The position numbers and the translations under genes are program-made. A model generated the notes under the pieces. It did no database searches. It saw only the letters and a list, made by a program, of their open reading frames with translations, and had not been told where the DNA came from. DNA of 64,000 bases from DAISKN01 sp964553925 (GTDB taxonomy: Bacteria; Acidobacteriota; Vicinamibacteria; Marinacidobacterales; SMYC01): positions 43,844-107,843 of the forward strand of contig CAZKNR010000141.1 in NCBI GenBank assembly GCA_964553925.1. Direction: 5' to 3'. The stretch's first letter is position 1. Every line of letters begins with the position of its first letter. Shown one piece after another: positions 17,301 through 25,582 of the stretch.

Positions 17301-20300
17301 CCCCTTCACGAACGTCGCTCCTATCGGGCGCACCCCGTGGGTCGCGATCTCGAGCTCGATAACGCCAACCTGCTCCACCGAAACCGACGGGTCCGATAGG
17401 AGCCTCGCCCTCACCTTGTAGGGGTACTTTCCAGCGACCATCGAGAACAACGAGACGTCGTCGTCCACACTCTCTTCGAACAACGATTCCGCTCCCGGCT
17501 GGACCTCACGCGCCCCATCGAACAGGATCCGCTCTATGCCCCCTACGACCGTCGAGATCGTGACCTGCGCCGAGAGATTCAGCCCATAGGTAAGGGTGTC
17601 GGCGAACCGCAAGCAGTTCGTGCCGTTCACCGGGTCGAGCTCGATCGCGATCGGCACCACCTCTTTCACCCCGAACAAAAGCGGCGCGAACAAAACCGGC
17701 TCCGGCGCCGAAGACTTCTCGAGCGCCGTCCCACGGTTCAGAACTGCTCGCATCCGCGGCGAAGGCATGGGAAGAGCCGCTCCCGGCTCGAACCGCACCA
17801 GAATCTGGCCGTCCGGCAGAACCGCCGCCGGAAGCGTCCCGAACGGGCTCGTTCCCCTCAGAAGCTCCACCTCCGCCGTCGTTACCTCGAACTCCTCCGG
17901 GATCCGACCCACCACGAAGTTGCCCGGCTGCAACATCTTCCGGAACCGGCCGAAAGCGGGGTCGGCGGGTATCGTGCTCTCCTCTCCCGTCACCACCGGC
18001 GAGGGCACGATACCGAGCGTCGGCACCACCGCGAGCGCCGTGAGCTTCAGCTCCTTGTTCTTTCCCACACTCACCAGGACCGCGTCCTCGTTCGCGAGCG
18101 ACAGATCTCCCAGAGCCCCCGCGATTCCGGGAAGCTTCCCCAACAACCGCGGTCTCGAGGGATTGAGGAAGCTGTAGCTCTCCACTCCTTCCGGAGTCGA
18201 CACCAGGACCGTGTCGCGCCCGGAGAGTGCCAACCCCGAAGCGTTCGACCCTTCGAGGCTCGTCACGCTCAGAAGCTTCGGGTTCTTCGGGTCGGTGACG
18301 TCCACCACCGCGAGGCGTCCCACACGGGCGTCGCTCCCCGGAACGTGTCCTTGCCCTACCACCAGAGCGAGCTCGCGTCCCCCGAGCTCCGCGAACCCAA
18401 CGTCGGTAGGAACGCCCAACTCCAGCACCCCCTGGTCTTCCGGAAGAACGACCAGGAGCTGTACGAAGCCCTCGACCACCGGGTTTGATAAAGACGCGAG
18501 AGACAGAACCGCGAGATACCCCGCACTCTCGAGCGGGTCGAAGGCACCGACGAGACCCACCACCCCCTGCGAGGTCTCCGCAACCGCAACCTCGGTCGCG
18601 CTAAGCGTCTTCCCCGCGACGTCGATCGGAACCGTCCTCACGATCGCCGGCTGCCCGAAGCCGACGCCCCGTGAGAAGAGACTCTGGCTCACCGTGAACG
18701 GCATGGCGTAGGCGTCGGATGGACTCTCCGCGCGGTAGAGCTCGACCGCCTTCTTCAGGTCTACCAGCTCGAGCCCCACGCTCCCGGCGGCCACGTACGC
18801 AAAGCTCCCCCTCACATCGAACGAGCTCGCGAATCCCTGTCCCGGCACGTTCGTGGTCACGAACCCCAGGTAGGGGTAGCGCGGCGACGTCAAAGACACG
18901 TCGAAGAGTGTCAGTCCCGAGTTCCCGCTTCTCGGGTTGAACGAGAGCACCGCGACCACGTCTCTTCGCCCGACGCCTACGTCCACGTTCTCTTCCGCCT
19001 TCAGGTCCCGCGCCATGCTTCCCACGTAGAGCGAGTTTCTCGGAGCGCTCCCAGAGCCAGCAAGCACCGCCTCGTCGAGCTTCACAGGCTTTTGCGGGTC
19101 CGAGATGTCGTAGGCCACCAGCGACCCGAAGGAGCCTCCCGACCTCTCGTCCTGAAGCGCCAGAAACACTCGCTCTCCCAGAGTCGCCATCGCCAGAGGG
19201 TCCGCCTCCGCCGTCACGTTCGATAACTCGGCCGGCGCCAGCGTTTCGAAATCCAGAACCGTTCTCGAAAGCGCGTTCGGCGAGGCATCCGTATCGACGA
19301 TTCCGTTCTCGAATACCAGCTCGTACCGGGTGGCGAACAGCAACCCCTCGAGAGCTCTCAGGGTCAGCGCGTTCACCTTCGACTCCGGCCCCGGGATCGC
19401 CGGACCGAAGTCCGGACCCGTTCCAATCCGCTCGAGGGGAACGGCGGTACCTCCGCCGGCAACCTGGAGCTTCACCGTTTCACTCGTCACGTTGGTCACC
19501 GGCTCGCTGAACTTGACCGTGAAGATCGGATGGACGTCGATTCCCGAAGCCCCGCTCCGGGGGCTCGTCTCCGACGTCAGGATCGCAGGAGGCCCCAGCG
19601 CCACCTGGTCGTTTCCACTCGAGCCTTCGACCGCGAGGAAGCTCACATCCCCAAAAATCTCCCGCAGGTTCACGTCGAAGGCGGTCACGTGCAGGGTGTA
19701 GGAGCGGGGATCGGAGGGCGTGAAGCGGGCCTCGAAGTGAAACTCGTCCACCGTCGTGACCGTAAGCGACGTCCCGAAAATCCCGGCGACGACGCGCGCG
19801 GGAGGACTCGCGGCATCGGTGAACTCGATGGTGAAGAGGATGTCGGTTCCGACGGCGACGAATCCTCCCGCAATCTCCTGCCTCACGCTCCCGAGGGTCT
19901 TGAACAGGCGGATCGCCACCCGGCCCGGCGGAGGCTCGGGCGCGTTCGGCCGAAAGTTGAGGACGGCTTCGCCCGTGCGGTTGAACTTCGGGCTGACGCC
20001 TTGCTGGACTCCGGTCCCCTCGAAGGCCGTCGCCCGAGCCGTGCGGCCATCTTCGGTCTTCCCCGTAAGTCCCACCGTCGTCCCCGAGAACCCGAAGGCG
20101 ACATCGACCATCGTGAAGCGGCCGTTCGAGAGCGACCGAGCCACGTAGTCTCCCCGCGCCGCCGTCTTGTCGAGGCGGACTTCCACGTTTCCGAGAGGCG
20201 TCGCCGTCGCTTTTGCCGCCGTCCCTCCCGTCTCCTGCGCCAGACCGACGACGAGGCCAAGCTCGGTTTTCGGCAGCGACGGCGAAACGGGATACCAGTT

Positions 20301-23300
20301 CAAGACGTGATCGCCGGGATAGAGCAGGCCGGGGAAGGGCGCGCTATTCGTCCGGACCTTGCTGTCCTCGACCGAAGCTGTATCCACAACTTCGTAGAGA
20401 AGCTCGCCCGAGACCTCGACCGTACGCAAAACGAGGTAGAGCGCGTCAGACGGAGCTTCTGGCGGAATCGGGAACGAGAGATCGGCTTCTTTCTCGAGGG
20501 GTACGCCTCCGGTCTCGACCCGCACCGCGGAGCCGATGCCGCCGGCGCCTTCGGGAATCGGGAGATTCGCGATCTCGCCTTCGGTTAGAGGGGTGAGCCG
20601 GAAGATAGCCGCAGTTGAGAGGGCGCCTTCGGGAACGTCGAGCTCGAAATCGCCGGCGGAGACGCTCCCACCCTTCGCGCCGATGGCGACGCGACCGTCC
20701 TCGGCCCGGTACTCCGTCTTCTCGATCACCACTTCCCGGCCCGCGGCGTCGAGGATCCGAATCTGGAGCTCGTCGGTGAAGGACGCCCGTAGGGTGATCT
20801 CGAATCCTCCGTCGAACGAGACTTCGCTCGAGACCACGACGCCGTTCGTGACGTTGACGATGGTGATCGAGGCGAAAGCCTCGAAGGACCCCGCCTCGGC
20901 GCTCACGATAACGTTCCCGTCCGCGTCGGGGAAGCTCACCCGCACCGAGTCGGGATCGAAGTCGTCGGTGTCGGGGGCGACGGTGGTGAATGTCGAGGTG
21001 AACGGCAGAAGCGCGTTCCCGGCGGAATCCGTGATGTCGGATGTCAGGCTCACGGTGTACAGGGTGAACGATTCGAGGGCGGAGTCGGGAAGAAACGCGA
21101 TCGAGCGGCGTCCCGTGCCCAGGGTGCTCCGGCCTTGGACCACCGCCGCGTCCGAGGCGCGGACCAGCCCGAACGAGGAAGAGGAAACGGTGTCCGCCGA
21201 GACCGGCTCCGAGAGCTCGACCGTGACCACGGCCGAACGAGAAACTCCCTTCTCGCCGTTCGCGGGTGAGACGCGTGTAACGAAAGGCCCGCTCGCCGCG
21301 AGCTCGAGAACGATATCGAGAGGAGCGTCTGTCGGCGGGAGGACGGTCGCGCTCCCGTGATTGCCGCTCCTCAAGCTCGAGCCCGAGAGGGTCGATTCGA
21401 CGCCGAGCCTCGCGGCGACCACGAATCGGCCGTTCGAGGGCGTCACGTCCATGAAGGGAGTGGTCGAGGATTCCACGACGACGAGAGAGGAGGGAAGTCC
21501 ACCCTCTCGGGCGACGCCGGTTACGACCGCGAGCGGCCCATCGGACTGGAAAACGAAGTAAGAGCCTCCGGTCTCGATGCCGGAAACGACGAGCGCTCCC
21601 TCGACCATGCGGGCCGGGCCCACCAGGCGGAGCTTCCTCTGGCCGGCCACGAAGAGAAGGCGCGCGGCGAAGAGGTTCTCGGCGCTCGGGAGAGATGTCT
21701 GGAAAGAAAGAGTCGCCGGAAGAGAGAGCGTCGCCCCCCCCAAATCGATCTCGGCGCCATCGACGACGGGAAACCCAGGGAAGGCGAAGTCCAGGTCGGA
21801 CGTTTCGAGTGGCTCGAGGGAGGCAGCGATGGCTGCGGTCACGGCGCCCGCCGGGATCGAGAGCGAGAGACCGCCTTCGCCTTCGACGAGACGCCCGACC
21901 GGACCGACGAGAACTCCGCGATGGCGCGCGGGTGTGGTCCTTATGTCGACGTGCACTCTCCCCTGGCGCAGCTCCTCGGCGGTAAACTTCCGCGTCGGCG
22001 TCACCGGAAACGACGTCGAGAGAGACGAGCCGTTCTTGTAAAGCGCGAGCTCCTGGGTGAAGGGCTCTGGACGAATCTCTCTCTCGAACCCCTCGAAGCT
22101 CTCCTCGACTCGAGCCGAGACCAGAGTGCCGCTCGGAAGAGGCACGATCGAAGAGACAGTGAGAGAGGCCGTCGCCCGCGCGTCGGGACTTACCGGGGAA
22201 ACCTCTGGCGTGACGGTCGAGGTCGCGGTCAAGCCGAACGAGACGGAAACGGGCTCGGCCGCGGCAAGTGCCTCTCCCTCGATCGGGGGAAGTTGACCGT
22301 CGTCCGCTACCACGAACGCGTAGGCTCCCGTCAACTCTATCGAGCTCGAGTGCGTGACCCAGGTATGGAGGGCATCGTCGTAGCGGATGAGTACCGAGTC
22401 GGGTCCGGCGCCTTCGAGCAGAAGCTCCGCGGGAACCGCAAGAGTGAGGTCGGGCTCGATCTGGACCGACGCGAGAGGAGACCATCCGAGGGGGAGAGGA
22501 GCTCTCAAGCCCTGGCCCGAAAGTTCCGTCAGGCGAAACGGCGTAGGAGCGGAGACCGCGCCCGCGGGCACCTCGAGACGAACGGCGCCAGCGGAAATCG
22601 CGCCTCCGCTCGCATCGATGGTGACGAATCCCTCGGGGTCCAGAGGTGTCAGACGCGCGTCGAGAACGAGGGTGCCTCTGAGCGCGTCGACTTCGACGAA
22701 GCGTTCGACCGGCGTGAATCCATCGCGCGCGAATCGAATGACCGTCGGCGTCGCGCTCGGAGTGAATGTAGAGAACCGGCCGAGGGGGTCGGTCGTCAGG
22801 ATCTCGTTCCCGACGAATACCGAGACTCCGGGAAGGGGCACACCCCGGGTGTCGTCGTAGGTCTCTCCCTGAACGAAGCCTCCGCCGGCGACAGTGATGG
22901 TAAGCGAGGCGGTCTCGCTGTTTCCCGCGCGATCGGTCGCGGTGACCTCGACGGCGATGAGGCTTCCCTCGGGGGCGCCTGTGGGAACGATGAGGCTCGC
23001 TTCGAACGGAGGTTCTTCCCGGTCCGCGACGAGGGTGGAATCGACGAAGAAGCGGACGGACGCAAGCGCGAGGTTGTCCGACGCAGTCGCCTTGATGAGG
23101 ACGGGCTCGCCGGCGCGCGCTCTCGCGGGCGCCGAGAGCGCGAGCGTCGGGGAAGAGCGGTCGAGTCGGACCACGACCCTTCTTTCGGCGGTGTTTCCGG
23201 CACGGTCGGCGGCCGTTCCCCTCACCTCTTGAAAGGCGCCCTCCGCGGTCACCGCGAAAGGCTCGGGACATTGAGCGAGGCCGCTTTCGTCGTCCCGGCA

Positions 23301-25133
23301 CGAGAAGGCGATCGAAACGTCTTCCTTGTGCCAGCCGGAAGCATTCGGCGCCGGAGTCACCGTGGCTGCGATCGTGGGCGGAACTTCATCCGCCCGGACC
23401 AGGATTCGCACGCTGCCCGTCGAGCTTCCGCCCATACCGTCCCCGATGACGTAGGAGAAGGCGTCGTTTGCGGTGAAGCCCTCGTTCGGCGTGTATCGAA
23501 TCCCGCTTCCGATGACGCTCAGCGTTCCATTCGAAGCCGGGCTCACGCTCGAGATGACGAGAGCGTCGAAATCGGCATCGACGTCGTTCGCGAGGACGAA
23601 GACGTCCACCGGGAGAGTCTCGAACGTCGTCGCGATGTCCGGAACCGCGACCGGCGCCGCGTTCGGAAGCGCCACCACCGTCACCGTGACCGTGGCCATC
23701 GCGGAGCCGCCACGACCATCGCTCACCGAGTAGGTGAAGTGATCTGCTCCGGTGAATCCGGAATTCGGAATGTATTGAACGTACTGAACATTTTTAACAG
23801 CGTCTCCCTGGACCCGAGCCGAGCCGTTCAAGGGCTCGGTGACGGCCGTGATGATGAGCGCCGTTCCCGCGTCGTTGGCGAGAACCGGGATGCTCACCGC
23901 GACCCCGGCGGAGGTCGACGCCTCATCGTCCTCTGCCCGAGGCGTCACCCTCACCGTCACCGTTGCGCTCGAAAACTGGTGGGCGCCGTTCGTCACCGAG
24001 TAGACGAAGCGATCCTCCCCGCTGAAGCCGGCGCCCGGGCTATAGGTAACGCTCCGGTCCGCGTTCACCACCGCGGTGCCATTCGAAGGAGGCGTCCCGA
24101 TTTGGATGAAAATTTGCTCGACCTCGGCGTCGTTAGCGAGGATCGCAATGACGACCGCCTTTTCCGCCTCCGTCGCAGCGAAGTCGTCCTGCGCCACGGG
24201 AGGGCGCGGAAAGATGCTCACCAGCACCGTCGCCGACGCCGTCCCCCCTCTTCCGTCCGACACCGTGTAGTCGAAAACGTCCACGCCCAGATGTCCGGCG
24301 TCCGGCGTGTAGGTGATGGTTCCATCCGTCTTCAGGACCGCCGTCCCCTTCGCGGGGTCGCCCACCGAGGTGACGGTGAGAGCATCGCCGTCCGGATCGC
24401 TGTCGTTCGCGAGAACCTGGAGCTCGACGCTCGCGTTCGACAACGTCTGTCCGAAATCGTCCCTGGCAATCGGAGGCTGGTTCTGCTGCAGGCGCACCAG
24501 AACGAGCTTCGGCCCCAACGATGGGTTGCCTTCCCTCGACCAGTACTCCACATGTCCCGCCCCCGGCCCGTCCTCCTTCTTCACCAGGAACAGGGCCTCC
24601 GTCGCCCCGGGGCCGAGCGCGAGCACGTCCTCGGTCACGTCGAACGCGACTTCTCCCGTCATAGAATTACGATGCACCACCGCGGGTGCTACGGCCGGAG
24701 CGAATCTCCCTCCATTCCAGGAAGTCGCACAGTCCCTCGAAAGGTTCGAGATCGTCAGATCGCTCGCGCAGTTCCAGGTTACTCCGGCTCCCGTGCCCTG
24801 GAGCTCCTCCGACCCGTTTCCCTCAGTAAACGTCTCGAGAAGCCGTTGCGCCCGCACCGGCCTTCCGTTCGGCCCCCAGTTGTTCCCGATGCTCGAGATC
24901 GTGAGAACCAGCTGGGCCTGCTCCAGACCCTCGAGCGAAATCCCCCTCAAGTCGAACCCAACGACCGCGCGGCTCTGGTCGTTGGCGTGCAGCCTGAGCG
25001 TCGGGTGAGCTCCCACGTTCTTGTTGGGCGGACCCCGCATCAAGAAACTATCCTTCGACGCCGTCAGAGTCTCGTCCGCAAAAACGGCTCCGCTCCCGAA
25101 GAGCGCGAGCCACAGGAAGAAAAGTCGGCGCAT
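11364..25133 (-). CDS. Giant Sec-exported Rhs/YD-repeat polymorphic toxin with HNH nuclease tip
   Basis: This 4589-residue protein starts at ATG 25133 (MRRLFFLWLALFGSGAVFA, a clear signal peptide); reading further upstream is spurious because it overlaps the preceding gene. In order: a DNRLRE-like adhesion domain (about 20-215), four cadherin-like repeats (219-580, for example PPIARDDFGQTL and YTPDAG), Ig-like domains (590-750), a carboxypeptidase-regulatory-like domain (about 755), an SbsA-type Ig domain (about 1281-1390), a beta-propeller-like region (about 1970-2380), and an Rhs entry segment (GVNLFDGHLVVSSTDARIGG, about 2605). YD repeats run from about 2710 to 4190, with the Rhs core TGHELDGETGLIYAKARFYD at about 4200. 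The variable tip includes an HNH-like motif, ADHIVP (about 4500), then GNAIGLGKPTN and ASKGARSW. No VgrG/PAAR domain is visible, so export is probably by Sec. It is flanked by overlapping genes and an immunity gene. Confidence 0.88.
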   Translation of the reverse strand: MRRLFFLWLALFGSGAVFADETLTASKDSFLMRGPPNKNVGAHPTLRLHANDQSRAVVGFDLRGISLEGLEQAQLVLTISSIGNNWGPNGRPVRAQRLLETFTEGNGSEELQGTGAGVTWNCASDLTISNLSRDCATSWNGGRFAPAVAPAVVHRNSMTGEVAFDVTEDVLALGPGATEALFLVKKEDGPGAGHVEYWSREGNPSLGPKLVLVRLQQNQPPIARDDFGQTLSNASVELQVLANDSDPDGDALTVTSVGDPAKGTAVLKTDGTITYTPDAGHLGVDVFDYTVSDGRGGTASATVLVSIFPRPPVAQDDFAATEAEKAVVIAILANDAEVEQIFIQIGTPPSNGTAVVNADRSVTYSPGAGFSGEDRFVYSVTNGAHQFSSATVTVRVTPRAEDDEASTSAGVAVSIPVLANDAGTALIITAVTEPLNGSARVQGDAVKNVQYVQYIPNSGFTGADHFTYSVSDGRGGSAMATVTVTVVALPNAAPVAVPDIATTFETLPVDVFVLANDVDADFDALVISSVSPASNGTLSVIGSGIRYTPNEGFTANDAFSYVIGDGMGGSSTGSVRILVRADEVPPTIAATVTPAPNASGWHKEDVSIAFSCRDDESGLAQCPEPFAVTAEGAFQEVRGTAADRAGNTAERRVVVRLDRSSPTLALSAPARARAGEPVLIKATASDNLALASVRFFVDSTLVADREEPPFEASLIVPTGAPEGSLIAVEVTATDRAGNSETASLTITVAGGGFVQGETYDDTRGVPLPGVSVFVGNEILTTDPLGRFSTFTPSATPTVIRFARDGFTPVERFVEVDALRGTLVLDARLTPLDPEGFVTIDASGGAISAGAVRLEVPAGAVSAPTPFRLTELSGQGLRAPLPLGWSPLASVQIEPDLTLAVPAELLLEGAGPDSVLIRYDDALHTWVTHSSSIELTGAYAFVVADDGQLPPIEGEALAAAEPVSVSFGLTATSTVTPEVSPVSPDARATASLTVSSIVPLPSGTLVSARVEESFEGFEREIRPEPFTQELALYKNGSSLSTSFPVTPTRKFTAEELRQGRVHVDIRTTPARHRGVLVGPVGRLVEGEGGLSLSIPAGAVTAAIAASLEPLETSDLDFAFPGFPVVDGAEIDLGGATLSLPATLSFQTSLPSAENLFAARLLFVAGQRKLRLVGPARMVEGALVVSGIETGGSYFVFQSDGPLAVVTGVAREGGLPSSLVVVESSTTPFMDVTPSNGRFVVAARLGVESTLSGSSLRSGNHGSATVLPPTDAPLDIVLELAASGPFVTRVSPANGEKGVSRSAVVTVELSEPVSADTVSSSSFGLVRASDAAVVQGRSTLGTGRRSIAFLPDSALESFTLYTVSLTSDITDSAGNALLPFTSTFTTVAPDTDDFDPDSVRVSFPDADGNVIVSAEAGSFEAFASITIVNVTNGVVVSSEVSFDGGFEITLRASFTDELQIRILDAAGREVVIEKTEYRAEDGRVAIGAKGGSVSAGDFELDVPEGALSTAAIFRLTPLTEGEIANLPIPEGAGGIGSAVRVETGGVPLEKEADLSFPIPPEAPSDALYLVLRTVEVSGELLYEVVDTASVEDSKVRTNSAPFPGLLYPGDHVLNWYPVSPSLPKTELGLVVGLAQETGGTAAKATATPLGNVEVRLDKTAARGDYVARSLSNGRFTMVDVAFGFSGTTVGLTGKTEDGRTARATAFEGTGVQQGVSPKFNRTGEAVLNFRPNAPEPPPGRVAIRLFKTLGSVRQEIAGGFVAVGTDILFTIEFTDAASPPARVVAGIFGTSLTVTTVDEFHFEARFTPSDPRSYTLHVTAFDVNLREIFGDVSFLAVEGSSGNDQVALGPPAILTSETSPRSGASGIDVHPIFTVKFSEPVTNVTSETVKLQVAGGGTAVPLERIGTGPDFGPAIPGPESKVNALTLRALEGLLFATRYELVFENGIVDTDASPNALSRTVLDFETLAPAELSNVTAEADPLAMATLGERVFLALQDERSGGSFGSLVAYDISDPQKPVKLDEAVLAGSGSAPRNSLYVGSMARDLKAEENVDVGVGRRDVVAVLSFNPRSGNSGLTLFDVSLTSPRYPYLGFVTTNVPGQGFASSFDVRGSFAYVAAGSVGLELVDLKKAVELYRAESPSDAYAMPFTVSQSLFSRGVGFGQPAIVRTVPIDVAGKTLSATEVAVAETSQGVVGLVGAFDPLESAGYLAVLSLASLSNPVVEGFVQLLVVLPEDQGVLELGVPTDVGFAELGGRELALVVGQGHVPGSDARVGRLAVVDVTDPKNPKLLSVTSLEGSNASGLALSGRDTVLVSTPEGVESYSFLNPSRPRLLGKLPGIAGALGDLSLANEDAVLVSVGKNKELKLTALAVVPTLGIVPSPVVTGEESTIPADPAFGRFRKMLQPGNFVVGRIPEEFEVTTAEVELLRGTSPFGTLPAAVLPDGQILVRFEPGAALPMPSPRMRAVLNRGTALEKSSAPEPVLFAPLLFGVKEVVPIAIELDPVNGTNCLRFADTLTYGLNLSAQVTISTVVGGIERILFDGAREVQPGAESLFEESVDDDVSLFSMVAGKYPYKVRARLLSDPSVSVEQVGVIELEIATHGVRPIGATFVKGVNLFDGHLVVSSTDARIGGRIPLEISRTHGSGGLFSDESALGVGWSFNYGSTLIATECFVTVVGGDGTGQRFVRSGDRFVAQKGYHGELRLNPDGSYDFFTKGRVRYHFVDTPPTEGAAVFRGLNPTLAFIEEPNGNKLQMIYDGLSRLSKVQEEPTEEASGKAGRALELHYSESTIRQKYRIESVTGPMGLVVSYGYDELGNLVRATRGEKTERYEYTIDSLDQYNMTARVDPNGHRTEYVYYEDADTFPGEEPGAPLGMKWEYVKEVREPEGVTTSFEYDFLEMGRFRWIRRVTDGRGFATRYVLNGNGSPLEIEEPGQILTTMVWASNDIHKLQETDAKGRLTRFEYDDRGNLTHEVIVAGGDIGTVATEFRYDRLFNKMTYKKDAEGRETFFEIDQTNGNLLSVKDAEGNVTRFEYFPNGDLMRSEGPRPGQVTHFLYDDFGNPETTTDALGNETTTVYDARSRLRSSSDTMGRRMGQDFDELDRVTLSRRFDDLGSSDEESMARTYYPGGEVLTETNGLGLVATYVIDGLNRVIRVEERLSDRVLVSSMLYDENSNLTQKTDRRGVVSVNKYDALNRLEKVDVTGQTVSTFEYDEVGNKIAETDIYQSRTAFEPDELYRVKRRVLPTSHEERFGYDRVGNKTGETDANGKTTLFTYDALNRVTERQDAVGNVARFDYDGSGNRTLEDDVTRGLVTRVEYDFLNRPERREATGAGFTYETTFDYDDSAHTIVETDPRGFRRTTQLDGFDRVHQVSQETGDEILETTSFYDANGNLKKSLDAEGRETKFVYDEKNRLVEVHHPLSLMSRFSYDGEGNKIEEVNRRGLASRFAYDHLGRLLSTEIDQPITGGGALIVSEVTYLDHERKRVEHDARNNATTFEMDARGRVTRITDPNGFFQTFEYDGVDKIAEVDKKGRRTAFEYDGIHRLTKVTDALLQTLSTTYIDAARQVIETDKRGIEKRTQLDALGRLLSVTRSSVVLERHEYDGLNNRVASIDANGNRTQFVYDGANRLTSRTDALFTSLSTTTTFRYDKVGNFLEQKDGRTTGKPFDVHNVYDDLNRVETSEDGEGNVTTYEYDPDGNRTAVIEPKGLAHRTEHDYGELNELLEVRMPDGGVYSYRYDPNRNRIFQQDGEGNIVTFSYDKLNRLELMTQDPGGFNLTTNHDYDANGNEIKLTDPKGQIIDFDYDELNRLKFKQYNLTPADLTLFTRTHRIDYVYNPNDDVERIDETKSSGTDPPAVVSSFKTYDNLDRLETETDAWGSALVYDYDGQGNRTLLIDPDGKRTVYAYDELNRLETLTLDDGQVVRYEYFPDDLKKAVTNPNGTVSTYLYDAADRTDTITHVGPTGVISAYEYTYNPNSNRERQVETNAGRTETTEYTYDFVNRLKTVTYPDKAVEYEYDQAGNRIQEVTTGAEASDETFHYDAINRLERITDTTTGAELTRYSYDANGNTTSKTKGGVTTNFFFDIRDQLGEVRQGPSILGRYGYDYDGRRILKIGDDGRRQYTYDQLSVVTEADQVNNTVSKYDYGMDQLVRLDNRGEGRSFFHLDGLRSTVSLTDGAGGSRQSIFYDAWGNERDRIGASANNFTFTGHELDGETGLIYAKARFYDSEVGRFLSQDDYLGETSNPPSLHRYFYAFANPGRLVDRNGRQAVGADDEYFRKQWLDTLSPEERSQQLQSEAMLQSDTAARSLGSLWASAKTFAGMALGFLEDASKLIHYGARGRGDIIVEGAARRTEDVVEFVATLPERQARALEKAEERLLHDDHFGAGDVYTEEFVAPTAALAVTVLEGSVRVTRFAGSKISAGRSTGELTEATASTESNAPDFAALEENALSTATGKELTTSEYARLRRQTPSRAMRQLVNPEDSPKVDPVYGYPVSRFEADHIVPMKEISKMPGFAELSAAAQREVLNTPGNAIGLGKPTNASKGARSWESWRGHSRLGPVPPQVRSQMLEAEAAARAALERAISDRRGR
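12380..13220. repeat. Direct repeat copy 2, inside the giant rhs gene
   Basis: This is the partner of 4420-5256. It covers the last YD repeats and the Rhs core of the 4589-aa protein. Beyond the core the two genes diverge completely into an HNH tip here and a PD-(D/E)XK-type tip there. Confidence 0.85.
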
Positions 25134-25582
25134 TATGGAATCTCGAAGTTGATGATGCTCGGCCGAAGGGCGGGGTCGAGGCCGAAGAGAGCCTTGGGGT
25201 GCGAGAGATCGGTCAAGCTTTGCGCGAGCGCGAGCGCCTCGACGACGTCGGCGGCGCCGATTCCGAAGTGCATCAGCACCAGACGGCCGTTTGCCGGAAC
25301 GACCAGATTCCTCCATGCGAGATCGAACGAGGTATCGAAGTCCGACCCGGCGAGGTCGGGAAGGCGGCTCATAGTTCCCACGGGGCCGCCGATTACGGTC
25401 CCCGGCCCAAAGTTGATGAAGTATCGGTCGGTGGGGTCGATGCGATCGTCCCCCGAAGAGGTGGTGTAGACGAAGAGCCCGCTGCGGAGATGGTTCTCCT
25501 TCTCCTCGAGAAACGCCGAGGAAGCCCAAGCTAGGACGAGGGCGGCGACAGACGCGCGAACGAGCGAAGTCGGTGTCTTCAT
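25133..25582 (-). CDS. Small secreted protein homologous to a module of the neighbouring 3974-aa protein
   Basis: A 149-residue protein beginning MKTPTSLVRASVAALVLAWA, a plausible signal peptide. The mature part carries TTSSGDDRIDPTDRYFINFG, then WRNLVVPANGRLVLMHFGIG, and ends SIINFEIP. The C-terminus of the upstream 3974-aa protein has the same signature: TTSSGDPRLDTNDRYLLDED, WRNIGIPAGGRVLFLQFAVS, and ending VVNFRLKP. Its start overlaps that gene (ATGA) and its stop overlaps the giant rhs start (TAATG), so all three are co-translated. Function unknown; a cap, subunit or assembly partner sharing the module is an inference. Confidence 0.75.
   Translation of the reverse strand: MKTPTSLVRASVAALVLAWASSAFLEEKENHLRSGLFVYTTSSGDDRIDPTDRYFINFGPGTVIGGPVGTMSRLPDLAGSDFDTSFDLAWRNLVVPANGRLVLMHFGIGAADVVEALALAQSLTDLSHPKALFGLDPALRPSIINFEIP

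Noticed and set aside
21357..25469. 1370-codon plus-strand open frame antisense to the giant rhs gene
   Set aside because: Arg/Glu-rich shadow from high-GC codon use opposite a clearly domain-bearing protein; no motif and no plausible start.
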